A stretch of DNA of 64,000 bases from Chionis minor (Eukaryota > Chordata > Aves > Charadriiformes > Chionididae). Positions 1 to 11,233 of this stretch are shown in pieces. Both the position numbers and the translations under genes were made by a program. The notes below the pieces were generated by a model. The model was not told the origin of the DNA. It searched no databases and worked only from the letters and a program-made list of their open reading frames with translations. Location: NCBI GenBank assembly GCA_013398295.1, contig VZSF01011298.1, forward strand, positions 10,108-74,107. The letters are read 5' to 3'. Every line of letters begins with the position of its first letter. Position 1 is the first letter of the stretch.

Positions 1-7
1 CCCCCCC

Positions 8-33
<26 letters not shown>
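1..33 (+). repeat. (CCG)n tract in HMGB2 5' UTR
   Basis: A C-run followed by uninterrupted CCG triplets lies just upstream of the HMGB2 start codon. It is probably part of the 5' UTR and CpG-island promoter, whose upstream part falls outside the window. Confidence 0.8.
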
Positions 34-38
<5 letters not shown>

Positions 39-55
39 AGGGACCCGCCGCCGCC

Positions 56-205
56 ATGGGTAAAGGCGACCCCAACAAGCCGCGGGGCAAGATGTCCTCC
101 TACGCCTACTTCGTGCAGACCTGCCGGGAGGAGCACAAGAAGAAGCACCCGGACTCCTCCGTCAACTTCGCCGAGTTCTCGCGGAAGTGCTCGGAGCGGT
201 GGAAG
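56..205 (+). CDS. HMGB2: HMGB2 coding exon 1
   Basis: Fifty codons, from the initiator Met to ...SERWK, the first two thirds of HMG box A with C23 and C45. It ends at the donor AAG|gtgagc, phase 0. Confidence 0.96.
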
Positions 206-1341
206 GTGAGCGGGAGCCCCCGCCCCCGCGGCGGGCTGCCGGCCGGGAGCAGGGCCCCGGCGGGGCTGGAGCTGATCCCGCCTCTTCCCCTCTCCCCTCC
301 CTGCCCCCGCAGACCATGTCCAGCAAGGAGAAAGGGAAGTTTGAGGAAATGGCCAAGGGAGACAAGGCTCGGTATGACAGAGAGATGAAAAACTACGTTC
401 CTCCCAAAGGCGAGAAGAAGGGAAAGAAAAAGGACCCCAACGCTCCTAAGAGGCCACCGTGAGTGTTTCTGTGACCGGGGGGGATGGGGGGAGAGTATTC
501 CTTCTAATAGTCTGACACTTAACTTTAATCACCGTCTCTCCTTCTAGATCCGCGTTCTTCCTTTTCTGCTCTGAACACCGTCCCAAAATCAAAAACGATC
601 ACCCTGGCTTGTCGATTGGAGATACGGCGAAGAAACTGGGAGAAATGTGGTCGGAACAGTCGGCCAAAGATAAACAGCCATATGAACAGAAGGCTGCAAA
701 ACTAAAGGAGAAATACGAAAAGGTGAGAGTGAAAGTGGATAAAAGAATGGTTAAAGTCGTAGAGGTCACTGCAAGCAGGTGACTTTCTTTGGTTTAGGTG
801 GGGAAAAAAAATAATTACGGTTCCTAATTCTACATGTTTACATCAACCTTTGTCAGGCTTCGGAAGGCCCGGGGGGTATCTAGCCCTGACGCTGAACCTG
901 GAGGTGGTTTTTGCATGTCTAGAGATTTCGCCAATAAGATGCTTTACTTCCAGAAAGCAGGGCGCCTGCTTGAAAAACACGCCATCATACTCCAGAGCAC
1001 CGTGGTCGTAAAATTCTTAAAACTGGATCATGCGTTCCCTTGCCGAAAGGTGTAATGAGCGTGGAGGTCCCAAGGCTGAGACCCTGCTTGTCTGCACCAG
1101 GGGGTAGTGGTAGTAGTAAGGTACTGAGGCAGTGCAGAGTTGTCCTCAGAGTTACGGTGCCAGCAACTGAACAGTGTTTTTCTTGCAGGATATCGCAGCG
1201 TATCGTGCCAAGAGCAAGAGCGACACAGGAAAAAAGGGCCCAGGTAGGCCTGCAGGATCGAAGAAGAAAGCAGAACCAGAAGAGGAGGAGGAGGAGGAAG
1301 AAGACGAAGAGGAGGAGGAAGAAGATGAGGATGAGGAATAA
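56..1341 (+). CDS. HMGB2: High mobility group protein B2, four coding exons
   Basis: Joining 56-205, 313-458, 548-722 and 1189-1341 gives an uninterrupted 207-aa protein, the usual HMGB2 length. It is a nuclear architectural protein that bends DNA without sequence specificity. HMG box A is about residues 9-79 and box B about 95-163. The redox cysteines C23, C45 and C106 are all present. A basic linker with a GPGRP motif follows, then an acidic C-terminal tail of 20 consecutive D/E residues (188-207). The short tail and the box A stretch [17 protein letters not shown] favour HMGB2 over HMGB1, whose tail is about 30 residues. The ATG lies in a GCCGCCATGG Kozak context. All three introns (107, 89 and 466 bp) are GT-AG. 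It is convergent with GALNT7. Confidence 0.97.
313..458 (+). CDS. HMGB2: HMGB2 coding exon 2
   Basis: The acceptor is cccccgcag|ACC and the donor CC|gtgagt. The exon encodes [13 protein letters not shown]..., the end of box A, and the lysine-rich linker to PNAPKRP. It ends in phase 2, and the last proline codon is completed by the next exon. Confidence 0.95.
548..722 (+). CDS. HMGB2: HMGB2 coding exon 3
   Basis: The acceptor is ccttctag|A and the donor AAG|gtgaga. The exon encodes most of box B, from [15 protein letters not shown] (C106) to KLKEKYEK, and returns the frame to phase 0. Confidence 0.95.
1189..1341 (+). CDS. HMGB2: HMGB2 coding exon 4 with acidic tail
   Basis: The acceptor is ttcttgcag|GAT. 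The exon encodes the end of box B ([10 protein letters not shown]), the GPGRP basic segment and 20 acidic residues written mainly with GAG/GAA codons, followed by TAA at 1339. The purine-rich tail codons form a trinucleotide-repeat-like tract that is prone to length change. Confidence 0.95.
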   Translation, partial: DIAAYRAKSKSDTGKKGPGRPAGSKKKAEPEEEEEEEEDEEEEEEDEDEE

Positions 1342-1730
1342 GCGAATGTCCTGCTGTAAAGATTTATGCTCAAAATCCAATATTTTGCTAAGAATGTGAA
1401 CTCGAGTGCAGCTCGTTGTTAGCTTCAGTATAAAAATCTGTACAGAATTGTGTATAGGTGATACGGTTCTTTGTAGGGAGACCCCTATTTTAATGTCCGT
1501 AGCGGCCGAGCGCTGCTACAGCTCCATTTAGAAGAACAGAAGAAAAACTTGTGGAATGTTTCTGCGTATTTAATGGTTGTGTTGAAACTCAGTGACTGGT
1601 AGCCAGGTGTTTCTTTATAGCGAAGTCAAACCAAGGAGGTAGCTTCATAGCTGATCTTATATTTTGTAGTATATTGCATTGTATTACTTTTTTAACAATT
1701 TTGTAATAAAACGTTGTACATGATCGCGGT
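1342..1730 (+). other. HMGB2: HMGB2 3' UTR
   Basis: This noncoding, AT-rich stretch runs from the stop codon to just past an AATAAA at 1705-1710. The cleavage position is inferred as 10-25 nt after the signal, in the GT-rich sequence that follows. Confidence 0.8.
1705..1710 (+). terminator. HMGB2: HMGB2 poly(A) signal AATAAA
   Basis: A canonical AATAAA 364 nt after the stop codon, followed within 40 nt by GT-rich sequence (gcggtggtcgatgtttcc). Confidence 0.85.
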
Positions 1731-3768
1731 GGTCGATGTTTCCGAGAGGCCGGGTGCTCCCAGAACGCTGAAGCCCGGCGCAGGATCAGGCTCTGCGTTG
1801 TTCCTGCAGAACTGGCAGCTCTTGAGGCGCTGGCTCCTGGAGTTTGTTTGTTCTGGAACTTAAACTTTTTGTGCTCTTCAGCCCCAATTCCCGCTCCCGC
1901 TTAGTGGTGGTAACTGATGGTTTCTTAGGTAAGCGTTTCCTTGTCTCGCCTCCTGGGAGCAAAGAAGGTCTCCCGTTAGAAGTACCCCAGTTGCTGATGT
2001 TCTGCGATTGTATTTTTCCCCCCCAAACTAGTGCAGCAGAGGGGTTTGTTGGCTGGTAAGGGATGAATCCTGGGAGGGTTCCGTCCCGGAGCTGAGCCTC
2101 ACTGGCCTTTCCCCTGTTCGCACGGGGACAGGGAGGATGAGACAGATGTGGTCGGAGGCCTGTCTTCCCAGATGTTCCCGGCTCCTTCCCTCTCCCCCTG
2201 GCCCTGCCTTCCCATAAAATACACAGCTTGCTGGGCAGCATGAAAAACGCTGGAATGTTGCCTCCATGCAGGAAAGAGGAGGCATTTGTACAAACACGTG
2301 TGCTCCGGGTAACGTTCCTGTTTGTGGTGGGAACAGCAGTGCCAGTTACACCATTTCTTTTTAGGTTTTTTTATTCAAACCTTTAGTGTATTTAAAAGTC
2401 TAAATCAGGATATCTGACAATTTTTGCAAGTGGGGTTTAGGAATTTGTTGAGGGAAAGGCCAGGCAAGAGCTTTTGCTGGCCTCGGAAAGGCTGTGCTGA
2501 AAGCCACCTCCAGCCCAAAACACTAAGCGCTCCGAAGAGCAGCCTCCCAACCTGTTTTTGTGTTTGTTTTTAGAGTGTCTCCCTCTTGTCCATCAGCTTC
2601 CGAGATAAATTCGCGCGCCGTCGTCGCACGTGTGTACGATGGAATTCCAGCACCGCGGCCATGGCAGATGTCACCGTGGCAGGTTACGGATCACGTAGCA
2701 CTCCGAAACACCAGGCCTAACCAGAACCGTTTGTGTGTTCCTGGAAGTCCGGAAATAAGGTACCTGCAAAGGGAAATCAAACCTCTCTGTGCTGAAGCAG
2801 GTTGCAACCTTGGATGGCTGTTGGAGCACAGATCGCTCCGCTCCATCCAGCGCTCCCTTCCGCAAGCGCGGATTCTGGGGCGCCACAGGCGCCAGCGGGA
2901 TGCAGGAGGCAGCTGGCCCGTGCGCGGTGCAGCCAGCGCTCGGGAGCGTTTTCTCCTGGAGAGCGTTTGCCATCCTAGCACACCTTTATCCGTGCCTCGG
3001 ACGTTCTTCCAGCCGGAGGCAATTCCCCCTGGCAGCGTGTAGCTGAGACCCGGCTGGTCTCGCCTGTCCGCGGCGTTTTCTGTGGAGTTTCCCTGTGGAG
3101 ACGCACCGTCACCGCCCCTCCGTTCCCAGAGTCCCCGAACAGAACCCGCTGCGCTTCAGGACTGAAATCAGCTTTGGCGGCGGAGCAGCAGCCTCCGAGG
3201 AAATTGACTGCTTTGATTATTTGAGACGTTTTTTACTTCTGCCCGTGTCCATTTAAATGGAAATTAAATACAACCCTCCAGGTGTCCCAGAAAGCCGCAC
3301 GGGTTGCAGAGTCTCAGGTATGTCAGAATAAGCGCGTGTGGAGGTAACTCAGAGTGAAGGAGCCCTTCTAACATTTTGCTCAGGGAGGTAAAATGACTTT
3401 TGGGTTCAATTCCATCTGGCACTAATTGGCTAATTTAGCTGCAGCCCTGCTTCCGCACAAACCGGTGCGGAGCTGCCGCTGTGTGATCCCAGGTCCCAGC
3501 GGTGCTCTCTGAAAAGCCGCCTGCGGGTCACTGCTGTCGCCCATCTCGTTTACAGGTGCGTCCTTACCGCTGGAGATCTTCAGCACGAAACCCGTCTGCC
3601 GCGCCACACTGTGCCATGCCACGCCACGCCACACCGCACCGCTGGCACGACCCATGTCCCTTCTGGCATCCTGGTGTGCGCCTGCCTCCGGCACGAGCTG
3701 CAGCGAGCCCCGGCCAAGCTCCGCAACACATGGAGCTAGCGATTGAAAACGGGGGCATCCCTAGAGAC
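1731..3768. other. Intergenic region downstream of HMGB2
   Basis: I see no gene here. Open frames are short, overlap on both strands and show no recognisable family. GC-rich patches alternate with AT-rich stretches. Confidence 0.6.
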
Positions 3769-3920
3769 AGTTCTTCTAGGTAATATTTTTTGGCAGTTAA
3801 TATATTTTAGATAATTTTTTAAGATGATATTGTGTCCTTTCGAGAGTTCTTTTAGGTAATACTGTTTGGCAGTTAATATATTTTAGATAATTTTTGAAGA
3901 TAATATTGTGTCCTTTCGAT
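3769..3920 (+). repeat. Imperfect 76-bp tandem duplication (2 copies)
   Basis: The segment starting agttcttctaggtaat at 3769 is repeated from 3845 (agttcttttaggtaat) with a few substitutions. The second copy contains the left edge (3896) of the block that reappears at 8495. Confidence 0.85.
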
Positions 3921-4101
3921 AAGAAGGATGTGGACTACAGCTTGAAGGCAAATGGGAAGGAGCGTGCGGAAACTACTGCTTTCAAATTAAGCTTTAAAAA
4001 GTAAGGGTGCGTCAGGCCCGGGGGTTCGGATAATGCCCATCCGTGCGCGGGGGAAAGGCTAGCGCTGGAGAGGACTAGGAAGGGATCCGAGCGCGACAGG
4101 A

Positions 4102-4945
4102 ATGATCCGAAAAGATACGGCCGTAGAAGAAAAACTGAGTCAGTTTTTCACATCCGTGTTCAATATGGACGAGCTTATGAAATTGCTCGCTGGGAAGTTT
4201 TGGCTGGGGGTGAACTGGGAGGTCTGTCCCCAATCAAAACTCAAAGGGGCACCCAAAACGGTTGCAGGCAGCAGGGCGACTGCGCACGTCGCACGAGAGG
4301 GGCAGCCAAGAAGGCACGCGCCCAGTGAAGGTGGCCAAAAGACCACCAAAATAAAAAAAAAGATGGTGGGGGATAAAGAGCAGGTATGAGAGAATAACAA
4401 GGGTAGGAAAGCGGCCTTTAAAAAGTGATTTCTGAACCAGTAAACCAGAAGAAACCCGTGCCCCGCCAGGCGAGGCGCAGCAATGCGTGGCGAGGAAAAA
4501 TAGCGTCGGAGCAACGCGAGGAAACAGGGATTAATAACAACTGTCCAACACACCGGAGCCAGGAGGCCGGCCAAGTGGTCCCAGGGACAAGAGATGGTTA
4601 GCGTAGAACAGCTATGGCTAGGGAAGAGTTCAGGAAAAGAAAACTTCTGTTTTTTAACCTTGTAGTGGAACTTCAGGAAGTTTTCATCATGGAACTTTTT
4701 AATGGGGGCGGCATGGTGGAGCATCTGTCTCAAATCCGAGTGTAAAAGGTTTTGAAACAAAATGACAGGACAGATGGTATTCATCCCAGAGTTCTAAGGA
4801 AACTCAAGGATGAAATGGCTGAACTATGATCCGTACTTTGTACTTTTTCACTTAAAACTGCCTTAGTGCTAGAGGAATGGAAGGTCACAGATATGACACT
4901 AATTTTTAGCAAGTGTTCTGTGGAGAACGTGTTCTGACGGGGAAC
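4102..4945 (+). mobile_element. Degenerate CR1-like LINE reverse-transcriptase remnant
   Basis: Translated fragments resemble LINE ORF2: LSQFFTSVFNMDE near 4130, then DGIHPRVLRKLKDEMAEL and LVLEEWKVTDMTLIF at about 4770-4910. In CR1 these regions read roughly FFASVF, GIHPRVLKEL and VPEDWKKANVTPIF. Stops and frameshifts show it is long dead. The family assignment comes from motif recognition only. Confidence 0.5.
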
Positions 4946-5698
4946 GTCAGACCAGTAACGGCCACGTGGCGAGTTGGTGGGAGCCGTAGCACAGCCGAGA
5001 GCTGCTGGGCAAAGGGCTGAGCCGCACTTGCGATTTCACAAGGGGAAATCCCCTTCCACAAACCCGTAGATATTCTTTGAAGAAATCCTTGAACGTGAAG
5101 GTAAAGGAGATCGGGTAGTTCTGGTCTACTTGGGTTTGCTCTGGTCACTGAAGGCGAATAAATAGCTGGTGAGTGAGTGAAGCGTGAATAAACAGCTGGT
5201 TAACAATGCAGGAACAAAACAGGAATTAGCCACCGGTTACAGCAGCAGAGGAGCATCACCTAGGAAAACCCATTTCGGGGATGGGGTTAGTGTAGAGTGA
5301 CTGTTTAATCTATACTGAAGTGATTAGGGAAAAAAGTGAGTGGTAGTGCAAGAATGACGAGAGGCCGGAGTGAAGAACGGCGAAGGCAGCCTGCGGTGAC
5401 AGGGCAATAAAACCAGCAGGTGAAATACGGTGTTAATACAGAAGGTATTACGTGTTAGTGCGTGCTCCCCCGGCACACGCGAAGGGGAAAAGCAGGCCTG
5501 GCGTTTCTGTCGGTGATGAGGGTGGAGAACAAACGAGGTTACACTGGTCTGGAGGAGATGCTGGAGCTGTAACAGAGAGTTCTGTGAAGACGTAATAGAT
5601 GTGTGCTAGAAAAGCATAGAGCACGTTAGGCATTGCTAGGTAAAGAGTTAAGAACAAAATGGATACCTAGTATTTCATTACCATCGTCCTAAAATATA

Positions 5699-5745
5699 GA
5701 TATTATAAATATTATAAATATTATAAATATTATAAATATTAATAT
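5699..5745 (+). repeat. 9-bp AT-rich microsatellite (tattataaa)n
   Basis: Four to five copies of a 9-bp unit. The same tract recurs at about 7603-7649 and 10298-10344 in the duplicate blocks; the last copy differs by one base at its start. Confidence 0.85.
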
Positions 5746-6571
5746 AGTTTCCTTTTTCCTAGATCAACTTCTTGAACAAAGCCTATTTACAAAGTTGGTC
5801 TTATCTTTCCCAAGTGAAACCTGTCATCTGAAGAAGAGTAAATAAGTCTCCCTTGGGTCTTTTTCTTTTGGTTTGGGGTTTTTTTTCTTGGTGTTTTCAA
5901 AAAGAAAACCTTGATCAGAACAGCTGTGGACCTAGGAACTGAATGCAGACAGGCTTTAGAACTCAAATAGCACAACAGAGATTGCAAATGGGTGTGGAGA
6001 ACAAAATCAGAAAAAACCAGAATAGGAGCTTTATCTTTATTACCTATAATCTATTGAACTCTTTCCTAACCGCGTATCACAGGGTTGTGCATACAACATT
6101 GGTACAGATTCTGGTACTCGCTGCGCGGGGACGGGTTGTTGCTGTGGTGGTGGCTGTCACTGATCCCCGCTTCCCTCGCTTCCCATCCTTTGTGTATATT
6201 TATTTTTCTCTTTGTTTTCTTATTGTGGCTTGTCTTTCTTTCCACATCTTGAAATACACAAGTGTTTTGCCAGCAGCAAAACAGCAGCCCTTGCATTTCC
6301 GAAATTGCCGGGCCTCTCGGGTGAGCTGCATCCCAACCCTGTCTGCTTTTCCAGGATTCCTTTGGAGTCCAGTGTCAGGTATCCCGTGACGGAGCCCGCT
6401 GCCGCTCTCTCCGATGCGTGCAGCCCGGGAGGGACGCGTAACTCTGGCTGGGGGATGCGCACGAGAGTCAGACCTGCCGAGTCAAAAAGCTGACCGCCTG
6501 CACAAACTTCTCTTCATCGAGCCAATTAATCACTTGCCACAGGCCAGCACCAATTAGTGAGTGAACCCGTG

Positions 6572-6961
6572 TGTCGTGGGTTTGGGCCGGATCGGCCCAA
6601 GCAAGCCGAGCGACAGATGTTCCCTCTCTCCTGCCGAGCAGGAGAGGGAGAAGAAGAGAGACTAGTTTAGTAAGAACTAAACTACTTTAATGAAATATAA
6701 AGAATAAAATAACAAAAGAAAATAATGGAATATATACAAAACCGTATCAAGCTCCCAGGATGACAATCACATCACCAGCAGGCACTGGGGGAGTCCCAGA
6801 CTGGACTCAGCAGTGGATGGGAACTGGATTCAGGAACACATGGGTTGGGATCAAAGGCAGACGAACCGATGGAGTCCTCCTCGGACGCCGGCCACTGAAG
6901 AAGGAAAGCCAGAGCCCCAGCAAGAGCAAAAGCCCGAGCAAGTCCGAGAAGAAGGTGAAGC
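6572..6961 (-). mobile_element. Solo LTR, first assembled part
   Basis: The element begins TGTCGTGGGTTTGGGCC directly after ccgtg (6567-6571), one copy of a 5-bp target-site duplication. It matches, in reverse orientation, the LTR at 42133-42945. It breaks off at the lone N at 6962, and its last 16 bp (gagaagaaggtgaagc) are the first 16 bp of the part resuming at 11234. It is a noncoding retroviral LTR with no internal genes. Confidence 0.85.
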
Positions 6962-6962
6962 N
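6962..6962. other. Single N, contig junction
   Basis: A lone ambiguous base exactly where LTR sequence stops and the second block copy starts in mid-sequence. Confidence 0.9.
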
Positions 6963-8493
6963 CAAACCCGTAGATATTCTTTGAAGAAATCCTTGAACGT
7001 GAAGGTAAAGGAGATCGGGTAGTTCTGGTCTACTTGGGTTTGCTCTGGTCACTGAAGGCGAATAAATAGCTGGTGAGTGAGTGAAGCGTGAATAAACAGC
7101 TGGTTAACAATGCAGGAACAAAACAGGAATTAGCCACCGGTTACAGCAGCAGAGGAGCATCACCTAGGAAAACCCATTTCGGGGATGGGGTTAGTGTAGA
7201 GTGACTGTTTAATCTATACTGAAGTGATTAGGGAAAAAAGTGAGTGGTAGTGCAAGAATGACGAGAGGCCGGAGTGAAGAACGGCGAAGGCAGCCTGCGG
7301 TGACAGGGCAATAAAACCAGCAGGTGAAATACGGTGTTAATACAGAAGGTATTACGTGTTAGTGCGTGCTCCCCCGGCACACGCGAAGGGGAAAAGCAGG
7401 CCTGGCGTTTCTGTCGGTGATGAGGGTGGAGAACAAACGAGGTTACACTGGTCTGGAGGAGATGCTGGAGCTGTAACAGAGAGTTCTGTGAAGACGTAAT
7501 AGATGTGTGCTAGAAAAGCATAGAGCACGTTAGGCATTGCTAGGTAAAGAGTTAAGAACAAAATGGATACCTAGTATTTCATTACCATCGTCCTAAAATA
7601 TAGATATTATAAATATTATAAATATTATAAATATTATAAATATTAATATAGTTTCCTTTTTCCTAGATCAACTTCTTGAACAAAGCCTATTTACAAAGTT
7701 GGTCTTATCTTTCCCAAGTGAAACCTGTCATCTGAAGAAGAGTAAATAAGTCTCCCTTGGGTCTTTTTCTTTTGGTTTGGGGTTTTTTTTCTTGGTGTTT
7801 TCAAAAAGAAAACCTTGATCAGAACAGCTGTGGACCTAGGAACTGAATGCAGACAGGCTTTAGAACTCAAATAGCACAACAGAGATTGCAAATGGGTGTG
7901 GAGAACAAAATCAGAAAAAACCAGAATAGGAGCTTTATCTTTATTACCTATAATCTATTGAACTCTTTCCTAACCGCGTATCACAGGGTTGTGCATACAA
8001 CATTGGTACAGATTCTGGTACTCGCTGCGCGGGGACGGGTTGTTGCTGTGGTGGTGGCTGTCACTGATCCCCGCTTCCCTCGCTTCCCATCCTTTGTGTA
8101 TATTTATTTTTCTCTTTGTTTTCTTATTGTGGCTTGTCTTTCTTTCCACATCTTGAAATACACAAGTGTTTTGCCAGCAGCAAAACAGCAGCCCTTGCAT
8201 TTCCGAAATTGCCGGGCCTCTCGGGTGAGCTGCATCCCAACCCTGTCTGCTTTTCCAGGATTCCTTTGGAGTCCAGTGTCAGGTATCCCGTGACGGAGCC
8301 CGCTGCCGCTCTCTCCGATGCGTGCAGCCCGGGAGGGACGCGTAACTCTGGCTGGGGGATGCGCACGAGAGTCAGACCTGCCGAGTCAAAAAGCTGACCG
8401 CCTGCACAAACTTCTCTTCATCGAGCCAATTAATCACTTGCCACAGGCCAGCACCAATTAGTGAGTGAACCCGTGTGTCGTGGGTTTGGGCCG
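6963..8493. repeat. Block copy 2 (partial), probable false duplication
   Basis: It corresponds base for base to 5059-6589 (constant offset 1904, no indel seen) and includes the first 22 bases of the LTR. It is bounded by lone Ns on both sides. Confidence 0.9.
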
Positions 8494-8494
8494 N
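8494..8494. other. Single N, contig junction
   Basis: A lone N separating block copies 2 and 3. Confidence 0.9.
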
Positions 8495-11166
8495 GAAGAT
8501 AATATTGTGTCCTTTCGATAAGAAGGATGTGGACTACAGCTTGAAGGCAAATGGGAAGGAGCGTGCGGAAACTACTGCTTTCAAATTAAGCTTTAAAAAG
8601 TAAGGGTGCGTCAGGCCCGGGGGTTCGGATAATGCCCATCCGTGCGCGGGGGAAAGGCTAGCGCTGGAGAGGACTAGGAAGGGATCCGAGCGCGACAGGA
8701 ATGATCCGAAAAGATACGGCCGTAGAAGAAAAACTGAGTCAGTTTTTCACATCCGTGTTCAATATGGACGAGCTTATGAAATTGCTCGCTGGGAAGTTTT
8801 GGCTGGGGGTGAACTGGGAGGTCTGTCCCCAATCAAAACTCAAAGGGGCACCCAAAACGGTTGCAGGCAGCAGGGCGACTGCGCACGTCGCACGAGAGGG
8901 GCAGCCAAGAAGGCACGCGCCCAGTGAAGGTGGCCAAAAGACCACCAAAATAAAAAAAAAGATGGTGGGGGATAAAGAGCAGGTATGAGAGAATAACAAG
9001 GGTAGGAAAGCGGCCTTTAAAAAGTGATTTCTGAACCAGTAAACCAGAAGAAACCCGTGCCCCGCCAGGCGAGGCGCAGCAATGCGTGGCGAGGAAAAAT
9101 AGCGTCGGAGCAACGCGAGGAAACAGGGATTAATAACAACTGTCCAACACACCGGAGCCAGGAGGCCGGCCAAGTGGTCCCAGGGACAAGAGATGGTTAG
9201 CGTAGAACAGCTATGGCTAGGGAAGAGTTCAGGAAAAGAAAACTTCTGTTTTTTAACCTTGTAGTGGAACTTCAGGAAGTTTTCATCATGGAACTTTTTA
9301 ATGGGGGCGGCATGGTGGAGCATCTGTCTCAAATCCGAGTGTAAAAGGTTTTGAAACAAAATGACAGGACAGATGGTATTCATCCCAGAGTTCTAAGGAA
9401 ACTCAAGGATGAAATGGCTGAACTATGATCCGTACTTTGTACTTTTTCACTTAAAACTGCCTTAGTGCTAGAGGAATGGAAGGTCACAGATATGACACTA
9501 ATTTTTAGCAAGTGTTCTGTGGAGAACGTGTTCTGACGGGGAACGTCAGACCAGTAACGGCCACGTGGCGAGTTGGTGGGAGCCGTAGCACAGCCGAGAG
9601 CTGCTGGGCAAAGGGCTGAGCCGCACTTGCGATTTCACAAGGGGAAATCCCCTTCCACAAACCCGTAGATATTCTTTGAAGAAATCCTTGAACGTGAAGG
9701 TAAAGGAGATCGGGTAGTTCTGGTCTACTTGGGTTTGCTCTGGTCACTGAAGGCGAATAAATAGCTGGTGAGTGAGTGAAGCGTGAATAAACAGCTGGTT
9801 AACAATGCAGGAACAAAACAGGAATTAGCCACCGGTTACAGCAGCAGAGGAGCATCACCTAGGAAAACCCATTTCGGGGATGGGGTTAGTGTAGAGTGAC
9901 TGTTTAATCTATACTGAAGTGATTAGGGAAAAAAGTGAGTGGTAGTGCAAGAATGACGAGAGGCCGGAGTGAAGAACGGCGAAGGCAGCCTGCGGTGACA
10001 GGGCAATAAAACCAGCAGGTGAAATACGGTGTTAATACAGAAGGTATTACGTGTTAGTGCGTGCTCCCCCGGCACACGCGAAGGGGAAAAGCAGGCCTGG
10101 CGTTTCTGTCGCTGATGAGGGTGGAGAACAAACGAGGTTACACTGGTCTGGAGGAGATGCTGGAGCTGTAACAGAGAGTTCTGTGAAGACGTAATAGATG
10201 TGTGCTAGAAAAGCATAGAGCACGTTAGGCATTGCTAGGTAAAGAGTTAAGAACAAAATGGATACCTAGTATTTCATTACCATCGTCCTAAAATATAAAT
10301 ATTATAAATATTATAAATATTATAAATATTATAAATATTAATATAGTTTCCTTTTTCCTAGATCAACTTCTTGAACAAAGCCTATTTACAAAGTTGGTCT
10401 TATCTTTCCCAAGTGAAACCTGTCATCTGAAGAAGAGTAAATAAGTCTCCCTTGGGTCTTTTTCTTTTGGTTTGGGGTTTTTTTTCTTGGTGTTTTCAAA
10501 AAGAAAACCTTGATCAGAACAGCTGTGGACCTAGGAACTGAATGCAGACAGGCTTTAGAACTCAAATAGCACAACAGAGATTGCAAATGGGTGTGGAGAA
10601 CAAAATCAGAAAAAACCAGAATAGGAGCTTTATCTTTATTACCTATAATCTATTGAACTCTTTCCTAACCGCGTATCACAGGGTTGTGCATACAACATTG
10701 GTACAGATTCTGGTACTCGCTGCGCGGGGACGGGTTGTTGCTGTGGTGGTGGCTGTCACTGATCCCCGCTTCCCTCGCTTCCCATCCTTTGTGTATATTT
10801 ATTTTTCTCTTTGTTTTCTTATTGTGGCTTGTCTTTCTTTCCACATCTTGAAATACACAAGTGTTTTGCCAGCAGCAAAACAGCAGCCCTTGCATTTCCG
10901 AAATTGCCGGGCCTCTCGGGTGAGCTGCATCCCAACCCTGTCTGCTTTTCCAGGATTCCTTTGGAGTCCAGTGTCAGGTATCCCGTGACGGAGCCCGCTG
11001 CCGCTCTCTCCGATGCGTGCAGCCCGGGAGGGACGCGTAACTCTGGCTGGGGGATGCGCACGAGAGTCAGACCTGCCGAGTCAAAAAGCTGACCGCCTGC
11101 ACAAACTTCTCTTCATCGAGCCAATTAATCACTTGCCACAGGCCAGCACCAATTAGTGAGTGAACC
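8495..11166. repeat. Block copy 3, probable false or haplotypic duplication
   Basis: It corresponds to 3896-6567 at a constant offset of 4599 over 2672 bp. I saw only isolated substitutions: a G/C difference (5502 vs 10111) and one next to the 9-bp repeat. It stops inside the TSD that precedes the LTR in copy 1. It includes a second copy of the degenerate LINE at 8701-9544. Confidence 0.9.
8701..9544 (+). mobile_element. Degenerate CR1-like LINE remnant (duplicate of 4102-4945)
   Basis: The same degenerate reverse-transcriptase-like fragments as in block copy 1, present because the whole block is repeated. Confidence 0.5.
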
Positions 11167-11233
11167 NNNNNNNNNNNNNNNNNNNNNNNNNNNNNNNNNN
11201 NNNNNNNNNNNNNNNNNNNNNNNNNNNNNNNNN
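11167..11233. other. Assembly gap (67 Ns)
   Basis: A run of 67 N between block copy 3 and the second part of the solo LTR. Confidence 0.99.

Larger units (their letters stand above)
3896..6571. other. Intergenic block, copy 1 (reference copy)
   Basis: This sequence is repeated almost without change at 6963-8493 (matching 5059-6589) and 8495-11166 (matching 3896-6567). It holds no gene that I recognise, only degenerate LINE sequence and an AT-rich 9-bp repeat. It ends exactly at the TSD of a solo LTR. Confidence 0.85.

Noticed and set aside
3400..3425. tRNA-like T-loop string (ggttcaattcc)
   Set aside because: The flanking bases do not form the 5-bp T stem and no acceptor, D or anticodon arm can be drawn around it.
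4140..4784. 214-codon open frame (-), also at 8739-9383
   Set aside because: It lies antisense to a decayed LINE-like segment and its two copies come from the duplicated block; no protein similarity recognised.
6963..11166. A genuine three-copy segmental duplication or gene array
   Set aside because: Borders on lone Ns, absence of indels between copies and interruption of a single LTR with matching TSDs fit an assembly artefact better.
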